From assembly GCA_022452125.1 (NCBI GenBank), contig JAKURJ010000071.1:1-8253 (forward strand): 8,253 nucleotides of DNA, read 5' to 3'. The notes beneath the pieces are model-generated. The model did no database searches. It was given only the letters and a program-made list of their open reading frames with translations, and was not told the origin of the DNA. The first letter of the stretch is position 1. Every line of letters begins with the position of its first letter. This document shows positions 1 to 6,404 of the stretch, one piece after another. Both the position numbers and the translations under genes were made by a program. The DNA comes from Candidatus Poseidoniaceae archaeon (GTDB lineage: Archaea > Thermoplasmatota > Poseidoniia > Poseidoniales > Poseidoniaceae).

Positions 1-1248
1 CATCAAGGGAACTAGGCAATCTGGGACTCTTACTCTGCCATCTTCGAGTTGATTTTGCTCCATAATCGCCACTAGAGCTCTACTTGTAGCGACTGCTGTC
101 GAGTTAAGAGTGTGAACTGCAGAATTGCCTTCTGCGGTCCTGTAACGCATTCGTAGCCTGTTGGCTTGGTAGTCTGTACAGTTTGAGCAAGATACGATTT
201 CTTTGAATGCATTTGCACCTGGTAACCATGCTTCCAAATCATACTTCCTTGCAGCAACGGTTCCCATATCACCTGTGCAGATGTTAACCACCTCGTAATG
301 AAGTCCTAAATCGTCCCAAAGGTCGACACAATTCTGCAGCAAATCTTCGTGATGGTCCCATGATTCATCTGGATGTGAAATCACAATTTGCTCAATCTTG
401 GTAAATTGATGAACACGCCATATTCCACGGTCTGACAGACCGTGAGCACCCACTTCTCTACGGAAACATGGGCTTACGCCAACCATCTTAATCGGTAGGA
501 GGCTTGGTTCGATCACTTCGTCCATATACATCGAAGTTAGAGGATGTTCGCTAGTTGCAATCATGTAAAGCGGGTCTGGAGTGATTCCATACATTACAGT
601 CTCAAAATCTGAAAGGTCTGTTACGCCTTCGTAGGCTTGACGATTCATCATTACCGGAGGCTGAACGAAAGTGAACCCACGAGATACAAGGAAATCAACT
701 GAATAGGTTTGCAAAGCCAACTCAAGCCTTGCCAAGTCACCCTTTAGGAAGAAGAAACGGCTACCTGCAATCTTTGCAGCACGCTCTAAATCTACCCATT
801 TGTTCATTTCAATAAGCTCGTTGTGAGTTCTTGGCTCAAAATCGTACTCGGGCTTATCTCCGTGAAGAGAGTGCTGCGTATTTCCAGATTCATCATCACC
901 TTTTGGAACTGCATCGTGTAGCAGATTCGGAATTCGCATTCTAATGCTGTCTCTTTCTTCGAGTAGGGAATTAGCCTTCTCGTCTAACGCAGCGATTCTT
1001 TCTCCCAAGTCTTTGACTTGAGCCATGATTCTATCGGCTTCTTCTTTGTTGCCGCTCTTCTTTGCATCTGCGATTCCTCGCGCTGCTTGATTGCGTTCTC
1101 TGCGACCCTCTTCCATCTCTTTCAAAGCGCCACGCCACTGCTCATCCAATTCGATGACTTGGTCTATTCTTTCGTGAGTAATACCACGCTTGTCATGATC
1201 AGCGCGTATTTTATCCGCTTCATTTCGAAACAAATCCATACTCAACAT
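1..1248 (-). CDS. serS: Serine--tRNA ligase (seryl-tRNA synthetase), 3' end cut by window edge
   Basis: Class II aminoacyl-tRNA synthetase that charges tRNA-Ser with serine in the cytoplasm. The frame runs without a stop from ATG at 1248 to base 1, giving 416 residues. The family is usually about 420-430 residues, so only a handful plus the stop are missing. Residues 1-110 form the charged, heptad-like tRNA-binding coiled-coil arm. Motif 1 lies near 189-200 (SRGFTFVQPPVM), the serine-binding TSE loop at 232-234, motif 2 near 258-287 (SPCFRREVG, then RVHQFTKIEQ) and motif 3 near 382-397 (NSTAVATSRALVAIME). CSNCTDYQANR at 354-364 is also typical. This is the common SerRS type, not the rare methanogen type. 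ATG 1248 is preferred over ATG 1239 because it gives a start aligning residue for residue with the usual MLD-x-K opening. It lies nine bases after the stop of the upstream membrane protease, so co-transcription is likely. No strong Shine-Dalgarno sequence is seen. Confidence 0.96.
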   Translation of the reverse strand, partial: MLSMDLFRNEADKIRADHDKRGITHERIDQVIELDEQWRGALKEMEEGRRERNQAARGIADAKKSGNKEEADRIMAQVKDLGERIAALDEKANSLLEERDSIRMRIPNLLHDAVPKGDDESGNTQHSLHGDKPEYDFEPRTHNELIEMNKWVDLERAAKIAGSRFFFLKGDLARLELALQTYSVDFLVSRGFTFVQPPVMMNRQAYEGVTDLSDFETVMYGITPDPLYMIATSEHPLTSMYMDEVIEPSLLPIKMVGVSPCFRREVGAHGLSDRGIWRVHQFTKIEQIVISHPDESWDHHEDLLQNCVDLWDDLGLHYEVVNICTGDMGTVAARKYDLEAWLPGANAFKEIVSCSNCTDYQANRLRMRYRTAEGNSAVHTLNSTAVATSRALVAIMEQNQLEDGRVRVPDCLVPLM

Positions 1249-1257
1249 GTAATCAAC

Positions 1258-3531
1258 TCAAAACGTTATTCCAAAGGAAAATGCAGCACTACCTACGAAA
1301 ATCAGGCCGCCGATGATGTATCCTAAAATCGCACCACCATTCAGCAATGGTAGACCTGCTTGTGGTCTTCCTGAAGCCACATAGGTCATCAAAACAACAT
1401 ATCCAATTAGGCCACCAATGAGAGCTGAGATTCCAACCGCTAGTCCGCTTTCAGAGATGTAGTTCACACAAGAGATGACCAGCATTCCTGGGAATATTAC
1501 GTCACCAAGTCCCATGAACATGGCTTCCTTTGGCTTCTTTCGCTTTACGACCTGCTTCGGGACAGATTCTGCCTTACTCTCTTCAGGAGCACCTTCCTTG
1601 GCCTCAGCCTTAGATTCTGGTGGACGGATTGAATCCTTTTCATCAAGCATCGAGTAACCGCTTTCTTGTGGAGCTACCAACAAGATTGGCAAGTTTAGAC
1701 CAATCATTGTGTCTGCTAGGTCCAACATGTGCTTTGAGCGGTAAACAGCCCAGGCGTCATAAATTGCAGCAAGCACCATGAAGATTACAATCAATGTAGG
1801 AACAAAAGTGACTCCCAGCATAACGATTACGCCAGCGCCAACCAATACACCTACTGTGTTCACGATGTACCATTCAGGGCGAATCATTAGTGCAGTCATA
1901 AGCAACACTGCAAGACCAATTCCTACAAAGAAAGCCATGTCGTCCCACTGGATACCGTAGGTGTTGTACATTGTATCATAATCGAATTCACCACTATCTA
2001 AGACGAACATCGACATTGTGATATTTGTTGGGTCTTGATATTCTGCGCTTCGAGTTGCCTTGATGGTATTACCATCTAGGAACATAATCGATTCTGAATC
2101 TAATTCTACGTCAATAGTTACGTATTCTGTTAGCGATTCATAGAACAATCCATGAATTCCATCGCCATCGGCAATCCACAATTCGTCGCCATTGTGGTCA
2201 TCTAAATCGAAATTAGCGATGTATGCAATAGGACCCACGAACGAATCTCCTCCACGGAATCTGTCCTCTTCATCGAAAAGCTCGTCAATATCATCATCGA
2301 CAATCCATGCGCCAATATATCCATCTTCATGGCCAGACATTACCAAATCTTGGGATTCATTCCAAGGGTTTGTGATAACATTGAATGCAGACATCAGATT
2401 GTCACTATCAGGAATGTAAATCCATTCTAGACTACAAGCATCGGCCCAATTTTCAGGCTTTGGGCCTTGGCCTACGAACGGACTTGATGAAGTCTCAAGT
2501 TCGATCATTGCAGCACCAAACGGAGTTGCCAGCAACAGACTGTCAGAGTCATATTGGCGGCTGAGAAGTACTTCACCATTGGATTGTAACTGAGGATACT
2601 GCCACTCCGCCATGTTGCGATGGAAACTTACATTTTCCACGTATTCAGATTCGATTAATGAATTTGCAAAGGTTTCAGACCTTACTATCGTGTTCTCAGC
2701 GGTCAAGATGTACAGAGCGCCTTTGCGTTGTCCAGTATCTGCTTCCGCATCTTCAATGACTTCTAGAGCAGATACACAAGGCCCAATCTCTACCAAATCA
2801 GTTGCGTTAACAAGAGTGCCGTCCCAGTTTTCAAATTCAAAGCAGGCATACTTGCTCAAAATTTCCCCGCTGTCCTTATCCAAAGTCCAAATCCATGCAT
2901 TATTGTTTACAGTGTAACCATAATCACCTTCGATAACCGCAAATTGCTCTGGAATACCCGGATATGATTCTAACTCAATTGCCCATTCAAGCGAAGCGTC
3001 AGTCCCCCTCTTTGAAACAACAAAAGAGTGGTCAGAAGCATTACTGCCATACATTACCTTGTGAGTGATAATCGAGCCATCGCTGTTAACTGCGAATAGA
3101 TTCTCTTCAATATCTTCCGAATCAGTGAATACAAACGCCTCTGTTTCGATTTCAGGAACTAGAAGAATATGTGCTCCTGGTACAGTTGTGTAGCACAGTG
3201 CAAGGAATAATACGAACAAAATACCGTACTTGATGAAGTGTTGCAGGTGGTTTTTAGCAAGCCATAGAATCAAGAAAGTAAACGCAAAAATTGCTACTAA
3301 TTCAAGAGCAATCCAACGAACTTCACGAGAACCTGACTCTCCAAATGCCTGCAGACCAGCAGCATCAAACCATGGTTGTAACCATATTCCAAGGAAGATG
3401 GTAATCACGAACATGAAAGCCATTCCAATCATGCCAGGTGCTTGCTCAATCATGTTGGAAAGCAGACTGTCTTCCTTGGCCAATTCGCGTTCGACGCGCT
3501 TGACATGGTCTGTAGATGAAGACTCTCCCAT
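1258..3531 (-). CDS. Presenilin/SPP-type intramembrane aspartyl protease with large extracytoplasmic propeller-like insertion
   Basis: A 757-residue membrane protein. Nine hydrophobic segments can be placed near residues 33-53, 73-91, 101-124, 533-550, 553-576, 577-597, 672-688, 697-719 and 726-755. Segment 6 carries the catalytic YD (Y591-D592), segment 7 carries GLGD (674-677), and segment 9 begins with AGLP (725-728) where the family has PAL. This is the layout of presenilins and archaeal presenilin/SPP homologues, which cleave helices within the membrane. The acidic, Lys/Pro-rich loop 598-669 between segments 6 and 7 matches the large cytosolic loop of presenilins. Residues 125-532 are an insertion between segments 3 and 4, predicted outside. 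It is rich in beta-strand and Asp, with an FG-GAP-like stretch at 441-458 (DLDDHNGDE...DGDG) and five N-x-S/T sequons, which suggests a propeller sensor or protein-binding domain. ATG 3531 is the first start of the frame. It is co-directional with serS and divergent from folC. The substrate is unknown. Confidence 0.85.
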   Translation of the reverse strand: MGESSSTDHVKRVERELAKEDSLLSNMIEQAPGMIGMAFMFVITIFLGIWLQPWFDAAGLQAFGESGSREVRWIALELVAIFAFTFLILWLAKNHLQHFIKYGILFVLFLALCYTTVPGAHILLVPEIETEAFVFTDSEDIEENLFAVNSDGSIITHKVMYGSNASDHSFVVSKRGTDASLEWAIELESYPGIPEQFAVIEGDYGYTVNNNAWIWTLDKDSGEILSKYACFEFENWDGTLVNATDLVEIGPCVSALEVIEDAEADTGQRKGALYILTAENTIVRSETFANSLIESEYVENVSFHRNMAEWQYPQLQSNGEVLLSRQYDSDSLLLATPFGAAMIELETSSSPFVGQGPKPENWADACSLEWIYIPDSDNLMSAFNVITNPWNESQDLVMSGHEDGYIGAWIVDDDIDELFDEEDRFRGGDSFVGPIAYIANFDLDDHNGDELWIADGDGIHGLFYESLTEYVTIDVELDSESIMFLDGNTIKATRSAEYQDPTNITMSMFVLDSGEFDYDTMYNTYGIQWDDMAFFVGIGLAVLLMTALMIRPEWYIVNTVGVLVGAGVIVMLGVTFVPTLIVIFMVLAAIYDAWAVYRSKHMLDLADTMIGLNLPILLVAPQESGYSMLDEKDSIRPPESKAEAKEGAPEESKAESVPKQVVKRKKPKEAMFMGLGDVIFPGMLVISCVNYISESGLAVGISALIGGLIGYVVLMTYVASGRPQAGLPLLNGGAILGYIIGGLIFVGSAAFSFGITF

Positions 3532-3555
3532 GCTTTAGACCGAGAGTGAGGGTGG

Positions 3556-3563
3556 TTTTCTAA
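3556..3563 (-). promoter_or_regulatory. Possible archaeal TATA box for the membrane protease gene
   Basis: Read on the minus strand this is TTAGAAAA, an A/T-rich element in an otherwise GC-containing spacer. Its centre lies about 28 bases before the A of the ATG at 3531. That is the spacing expected of an archaeal TATA box when the transcript is leaderless or nearly so, and the gene has no Shine-Dalgarno sequence. The match to the TATA consensus is partial and no convincing purine-rich BRE is seen just upstream. Confidence 0.35.
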
Positions 3564-3576
3564 TCATTGGATGGTC

Positions 3577-3593
3577 TGGCCCCTACGGGGCCA
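3577..3593. repeat. Perfect GC-rich inverted repeat directly before the folC ATG
   Basis: TGGCCCC-TAC-GGGGCCA is a perfect 7-bp-arm inverted repeat with a 3-base loop, ending on the base before ATG 3594. It sits in the 62-bp divergent space between the protease gene and folC. It could be an operator for a dimeric regulator acting on both genes, or an RNA hairpin at the extreme 5' end of a folC transcript. If folC instead starts at TTG 3567, it is coding and partly coincidental (LAPTGP). It has no T-tract on either strand and lies between 5' ends, so it is not an intrinsic terminator. Confidence 0.5.
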
Positions 3594-4724
3594 ATGAGAG
3601 AGAATAGTGTTCGAGAGTGGCTTCACGCCTCAAAATCCAAGGGAATGTCTCTTGGTTTATCTCGAGTAAATGCAGCACTGGAAGCCCTTGGCCGCCCGGA
3701 TAAGCAGATGGATTGCATCCATGTTGCCGGCTCGAATGGTAAAGGAAGTGCGTGCGCTCAACTCGTTGCTGGCCTAGTTCGGGCGGGTTATCGTGTAGGG
3801 ATGTTTTCTTCACCACATTTGGTCAGAATAGAAGAGAGAGTTAGAGTCGATGGTAAAGCGATATCAGAAGATGAATTTGATGATGCGCTGAAGAAAGTCA
3901 AGGACCTGAATTGTGAACTAACATTTTTCGAAATCACCTATCTAGTTTCATTGATTGCTTGTAGAGATGCTGGAGTTTCAATTATGGTACTAGAGACAGG
4001 TTTAGGCGGGCGCCTAGATGCAACGAGATCCGCCGATGGGGTGGCTTGTCTAGTAACTTCAGTCAGTCTAGAGCACAGCGATATCTTGGGCGATACTATC
4101 GAAAAGGTAGCCAAAGAAAAAGCCGCCATCTGGAGGCCGGGAGTCCCTATGCTAATTCGCGATCCTGGAAGCGCAAAAGTCCGAAATGCAATGCGAGATG
4201 AAGCGATTAGTGCTAGATTCTATTCCCCGGAGGCTTCTACATTCATGGATGAAGCTGCAGATTTAGCAGAAATGTTGTGCGCGATGATCGGTTATTCATT
4301 TGTGCGCAGACCAATCTCATGGCCTGCGAGAATGCAGTACATCGAAGGTGAACAGAACTATCTTTTGGAAGCCGCACACTACCCAAGTGGAATGCGAAGA
4401 GCAATTCCAGAAATTGCTGCGATACTGCCTGAAAGATGGTCGTTGTTACTTGGTACCTCACCACAGCAGGAAATGAATGAGTTCCTAGCACCAATTTTCG
4501 CATTGATTGAGGAATTTCCTCCACTCGAGATAATCACAACTGAGCCTCAAAACGGCAGATATCCTGGTGTTGTTGAGCCAATCAATGGCACCCAGCATAT
4601 CGAAAATCCTGAAATTGCCATCCAGTCATTTACCGAACAAAATGATTTGATTGTAGTCACAGGTTCTCTCTATTTGTGTGGAAATATCCTTTCTTACCTC
4701 GGATTAAATTCCGACATACTTTGA
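3594..4724 (+). CDS. folC: FolC-type Mur ligase (folylpolyglutamate / dihydrofolate synthase-like), divergent and short
   Basis: ATP-dependent ligase of the Mur family that adds glutamate to (dihydro)pteroate or folate in the cytoplasm. With ATG 3594 it is 376 residues; FolC is usually about 420-430. The N-terminal ATPase domain is clear: SLGLSRVN at 19-26, P-loop GSNGKGS at 46-52, SSPHL...ERVRVDG at 72-87, ETGLGGRLDAT at 134-144, and SLEHSDILGDTIEKVAKEKAAIW at 158-180 (family DH replaced by EH). The C-terminal domain is compressed. Where FolC has LDGAHNP this protein has LEAAHYP (258-264), and the Asn of LDATN is Arg. The late TGSLYLCG (356-363) is kept. An in-frame TTG at 3567 would add nine residues, but ATG 3594 gives the usual short lead into the family's opening helix. 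It overlaps the next gene by one base. The family is certain; the exact substrate is not, given the altered motifs. Confidence 0.85.
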   Translation: MRENSVREWLHASKSKGMSLGLSRVNAALEALGRPDKQMDCIHVAGSNGKGSACAQLVAGLVRAGYRVGMFSSPHLVRIEERVRVDGKAISEDEFDDALKKVKDLNCELTFFEITYLVSLIACRDAGVSIMVLETGLGGRLDATRSADGVACLVTSVSLEHSDILGDTIEKVAKEKAAIWRPGVPMLIRDPGSAKVRNAMRDEAISARFYSPEASTFMDEAADLAEMLCAMIGYSFVRRPISWPARMQYIEGEQNYLLEAAHYPSGMRRAIPEIAAILPERWSLLLGTSPQQEMNEFLAPIFALIEEFPPLEIITTEPQNGRYPGVVEPINGTQHIENPEIAIQSFTEQNDLIVVTGSLYLCGNILSYLGLNSDIL

Positions 4725-5221
4725 TGAATAAGAGCAGTTTGGGATGGATGATGAAGGACAAGCACCTCGCAATCCGCATCGAGCAATGTCTTGCCCTTGC
4801 CAAGGCCAGCAACTGCCCCAGACGAAAGTTCGGAGCATTACTAGTAGACCCCGACAGAAATGTTGTGCTAATGGATGGATACAATGGTGGTCCACGTGGT
4901 GGAGGAGATTTGTGTGGCGGAGATGAATGTCTTAGAGACACTATGGAAGTGAAATCCGGAACTCGAGTCGAAATCGGATGCCACCATGCTGAAATGAATT
5001 TAATTTGTAATGCTGCAGCTAACGGAGTGCCCACGAAGAACGCGTGGTTACTAGTTACTGGAGAACCCTGTATGATGTGTGCTAAACTGATTCATCACGC
5101 CGGTATTGAACAGGTCATAATCGTTGATGGCGGCTTCGGTGGAGAAAATGGAGTAGGCTATCTTGAAGACCACGGAGTTAGGATAAAACGTACAGATGGG
5201 CCCAAAGACCCACGATTTTAG
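4724..5221 (+). CDS. Deoxycytidylate (dCMP) deaminase, zinc-dependent cytidine deaminase superfamily
   Basis: Converts dCMP to dUMP, the substrate for thymidylate synthase. The 165-residue length is normal for the family. Zinc site: HAE at 88-90, with E90 the proton-shuttle glutamate, and PCMMC at 115-119 (C116, C119). Family-specific features include GYNGGPRG at 52-59, the Cys-containing LCGGDECLRD segment at 63-72, KSGTRVE shortly before the HAE, and the GI-x-x-VI(I)V strand after the zinc cysteines. ATG 4724 overlaps the folC stop (TGATG), implying translational coupling. ATGs at 4748 and 4751 are also in frame, just before the conserved DKHLAIRIEQCLALAKAS helix, and cannot be excluded. 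An upstream in-frame ATG at 4676 lies inside folC and is not favoured. The link with folC fits thymidylate synthesis. A related zinc deaminase acting on another nucleotide is possible but less likely. Confidence 0.9.
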   Translation: MNKSSLGWMMKDKHLAIRIEQCLALAKASNCPRRKFGALLVDPDRNVVLMDGYNGGPRGGGDLCGGDECLRDTMEVKSGTRVEIGCHHAEMNLICNAAANGVPTKNAWLLVTGEPCMMCAKLIHHAGIEQVIIVDGGFGGENGVGYLEDHGVRIKRTDGPKDPRF

Positions 5222-5258
5222 TCGGTGCATTGAAATCACATATGGCTGTCATCTAACC

Positions 5259-6404
5259 ATGCAGAAAATCCCGGTTCTGGTAGCAATCAGTTTGCTACTA
5301 TTACCTGGGTGCACATATCTGGACGAATACATGGGAAATGATTCATCCCAAGAAACAGTCGAGACTGAGACTATTCTTGGCTGCACAGACCCTGATGCAG
5401 AAAATTACAATGAAAGTGCGGATGAAGACGATGGCTCATGCGAATATGAAGAGCCTGAGCCCGAACCTGAACCCGAACCTGTTCTAGGCTGCACTGATGA
5501 GGATGCAATGAATTATGATTCCAATGCCACTCAAGATGACGGTTCTTGCGAATACATGGAAACTATTCCCTGCAACGGTCTTGTTATCTTGTGTCACAGA
5601 ACCTATGACAAAGTCACGTTCCCTGAAACTCACAATTCATACTCAACCCATGAAGATAACATATACTATCCAGCAAGCAATCACCGTACTGGATTCCAAG
5701 CGCAGTGGAATGCTGGAATGCGTGCATTTATGCTTGACACACATTATCTTACAACCGCAGACCAAAGCGCATCAAATGTGAGATTTTGCCATGGTGATTC
5801 TGATAGAGGGTTCAGCCCGTGCACCTACGGAGCTGTTGACCCATGGAATTGGTTGAGTGCACTAGAATCTGAAATGAATAGCGAGGATAGAGATATTGTC
5901 ACTCTCCTGATTGAGAATTATGTCGAGCCTGACCACTTGAAGGACATATTCGATGACGTGGGGCTTTCAGAGATGATGTATGTGCATGAAATGAATGCTG
6001 AATGGCCTACACTAATCGAGATGATAAACATGGACAAGCGCCTAGTTGTTTTTTGGGAGCAGTCTAGTGATTCCAACCATCCTTACTTCCATGATTTCCT
6101 TACACATAGTTGGACTACAAATTATGCTGATGATGATACCTCATCGATGGATTGTGAGAACTTGAGAGGAGATGTGAATCAGCCGGTATTCCACATGAAT
6201 AACTGGTTGAAGAATCAAGCAGGGCTATCTGACCCGAATCGTGCTGGTGAAGCAAATGATGTTGATTTCATGGTCGAGCGAGCGATTGAATGTATTGAAT
6301 TGCACGGAAAGAGACCTACCTTCATAGCTGTAGATTGGTGGGAAGAAGGCGATGTCGTTGAAGCAGTGGAAAGAGTAAATCTGATGGAATTGGATTCTGA
6401 TTAA
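5259..6404 (+). CDS. Secreted lipoprotein: two GCTD repeats, Glu-Pro linker and PI-PLC X-like domain
   Basis: A 381-residue exported protein. MQKIPVLVAISLLLLPGC is a short signal peptide ending in a lipobox-like LLPGC with C18 the candidate lipidated cysteine, so ATG 5259 is chosen over an in-frame ATG at 5196 that lies inside the deaminase gene. Residues 41-63 and 77-99 are two copies of the GCTD...NY...DDGSCEY module, separated by a Glu-Pro linker (64-74). From about 115 the sequence resembles the PI-specific phospholipase C X domain: THNSYS with candidate catalytic H125, RAFMLDTHY (R155, D160) and CHGD with second candidate H178. The 53-residue spacing of the two His is close to that of bacterial PI-PLC. 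The C-terminal PTFIAVDWWEEGDVVEAVERVN (353-374) also fits the family's last strand and helix. It probably acts at the cell surface on a phosphodiester lipid or related substrate. It lies 37 bp after the deaminase gene on the same strand and overlaps the convergent helicase gene by 4 bp. Confidence 0.85.
   Translation: MQKIPVLVAISLLLLPGCTYLDEYMGNDSSQETVETETILGCTDPDAENYNESADEDDGSCEYEEPEPEPEPEPVLGCTDEDAMNYDSNATQDDGSCEYMETIPCNGLVILCHRTYDKVTFPETHNSYSTHEDNIYYPASNHRTGFQAQWNAGMRAFMLDTHYLTTADQSASNVRFCHGDSDRGFSPCTYGAVDPWNWLSALESEMNSEDRDIVTLLIENYVEPDHLKDIFDDVGLSEMMYVHEMNAEWPTLIEMINMDKRLVVFWEQSSDSNHPYFHDFLTHSWTTNYADDDTSSMDCENLRGDVNQPVFHMNNWLKNQAGLSDPNRAGEANDVDFMVERAIECIELHGKRPTFIAVDWWEEGDVVEAVERVNLMELDSD
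5379..5447 (+). repeat. GCTD repeat unit 1 of the lipoprotein
   Basis: Encodes a 23-residue module with two Cys, opening GCTDPDAENY and closing DDGSCEY. It is matched at 5487-5555 by a second copy sharing the G-C-T-D, N-Y and DDGSCEY positions. Acidic residues around the paired cysteines suggest a small disulfide-closed, calcium-binding extracellular element. That role is inferred. Confidence 0.9.
5448..5480 (+). repeat. Glu-Pro linker between the GCTD repeats
   Basis: A run of GAR-CCN codons (gagcct, gagccc, gaacct and variants) encodes an opening Glu followed by five Glu-Pro dipeptides. This is a stiff, extended, low-complexity spacer holding the two modules apart. The codons are synonymously varied, so it is not a recent microsatellite slip product. 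Confidence 0.85.
5487..5555 (+). repeat. GCTD repeat unit 2 of the lipoprotein
   Basis: Second 23-residue module, opening GCTDEDAMNY and closing DDGSCEY. It differs from the first in the middle (DSNATQ against NESADE) and at many synonymous positions, so the duplication is not fresh. It lies directly before the PI-PLC X-like catalytic domain. Confidence 0.9.

Noticed and set aside
1258..1260. Possible recoding (read-through or selenocysteine) of the TGA between the protease and serS
   Set aside because: The protease ends normally a few residues after TM9, an ATG follows three codons later that fits the SerRS N-terminus, and no nearby stem-loop suggests a SECIS element.
1018..1326. Plus-strand open frame across the protease/serS junction
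   Set aside because: It is antisense to the SerRS coiled-coil arm and the protease C-terminus. Its apparent hydrophobic start is a shadow of those codons.
3577..3593. GC-rich hairpin read as a transcription terminator
   Set aside because: It sits between the 5' ends of divergent genes and has no T-tract on either side, so a terminator makes no sense here.
4676..4723. Upstream ATG that would extend the dCMP deaminase by 16 residues
   Set aside because: The extension overlaps the conserved end of folC and adds residues not seen in the family. The ATG at 4724 gives the usual stop/start overlap.
4657..5034. 125-codon minus-strand open frame across the folC/deaminase junction
   Set aside because: It is antisense to two genes with clear catalytic motifs, and its Pro/Ser-rich translation shows no family signal.
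5196..5258. Upstream ATG that would extend the lipoprotein by 21 residues
   Set aside because: It would place a polar stretch before a clean signal peptide and lipobox and overlap the deaminase end. ATG 5259 puts the signal peptide at the N-terminus.
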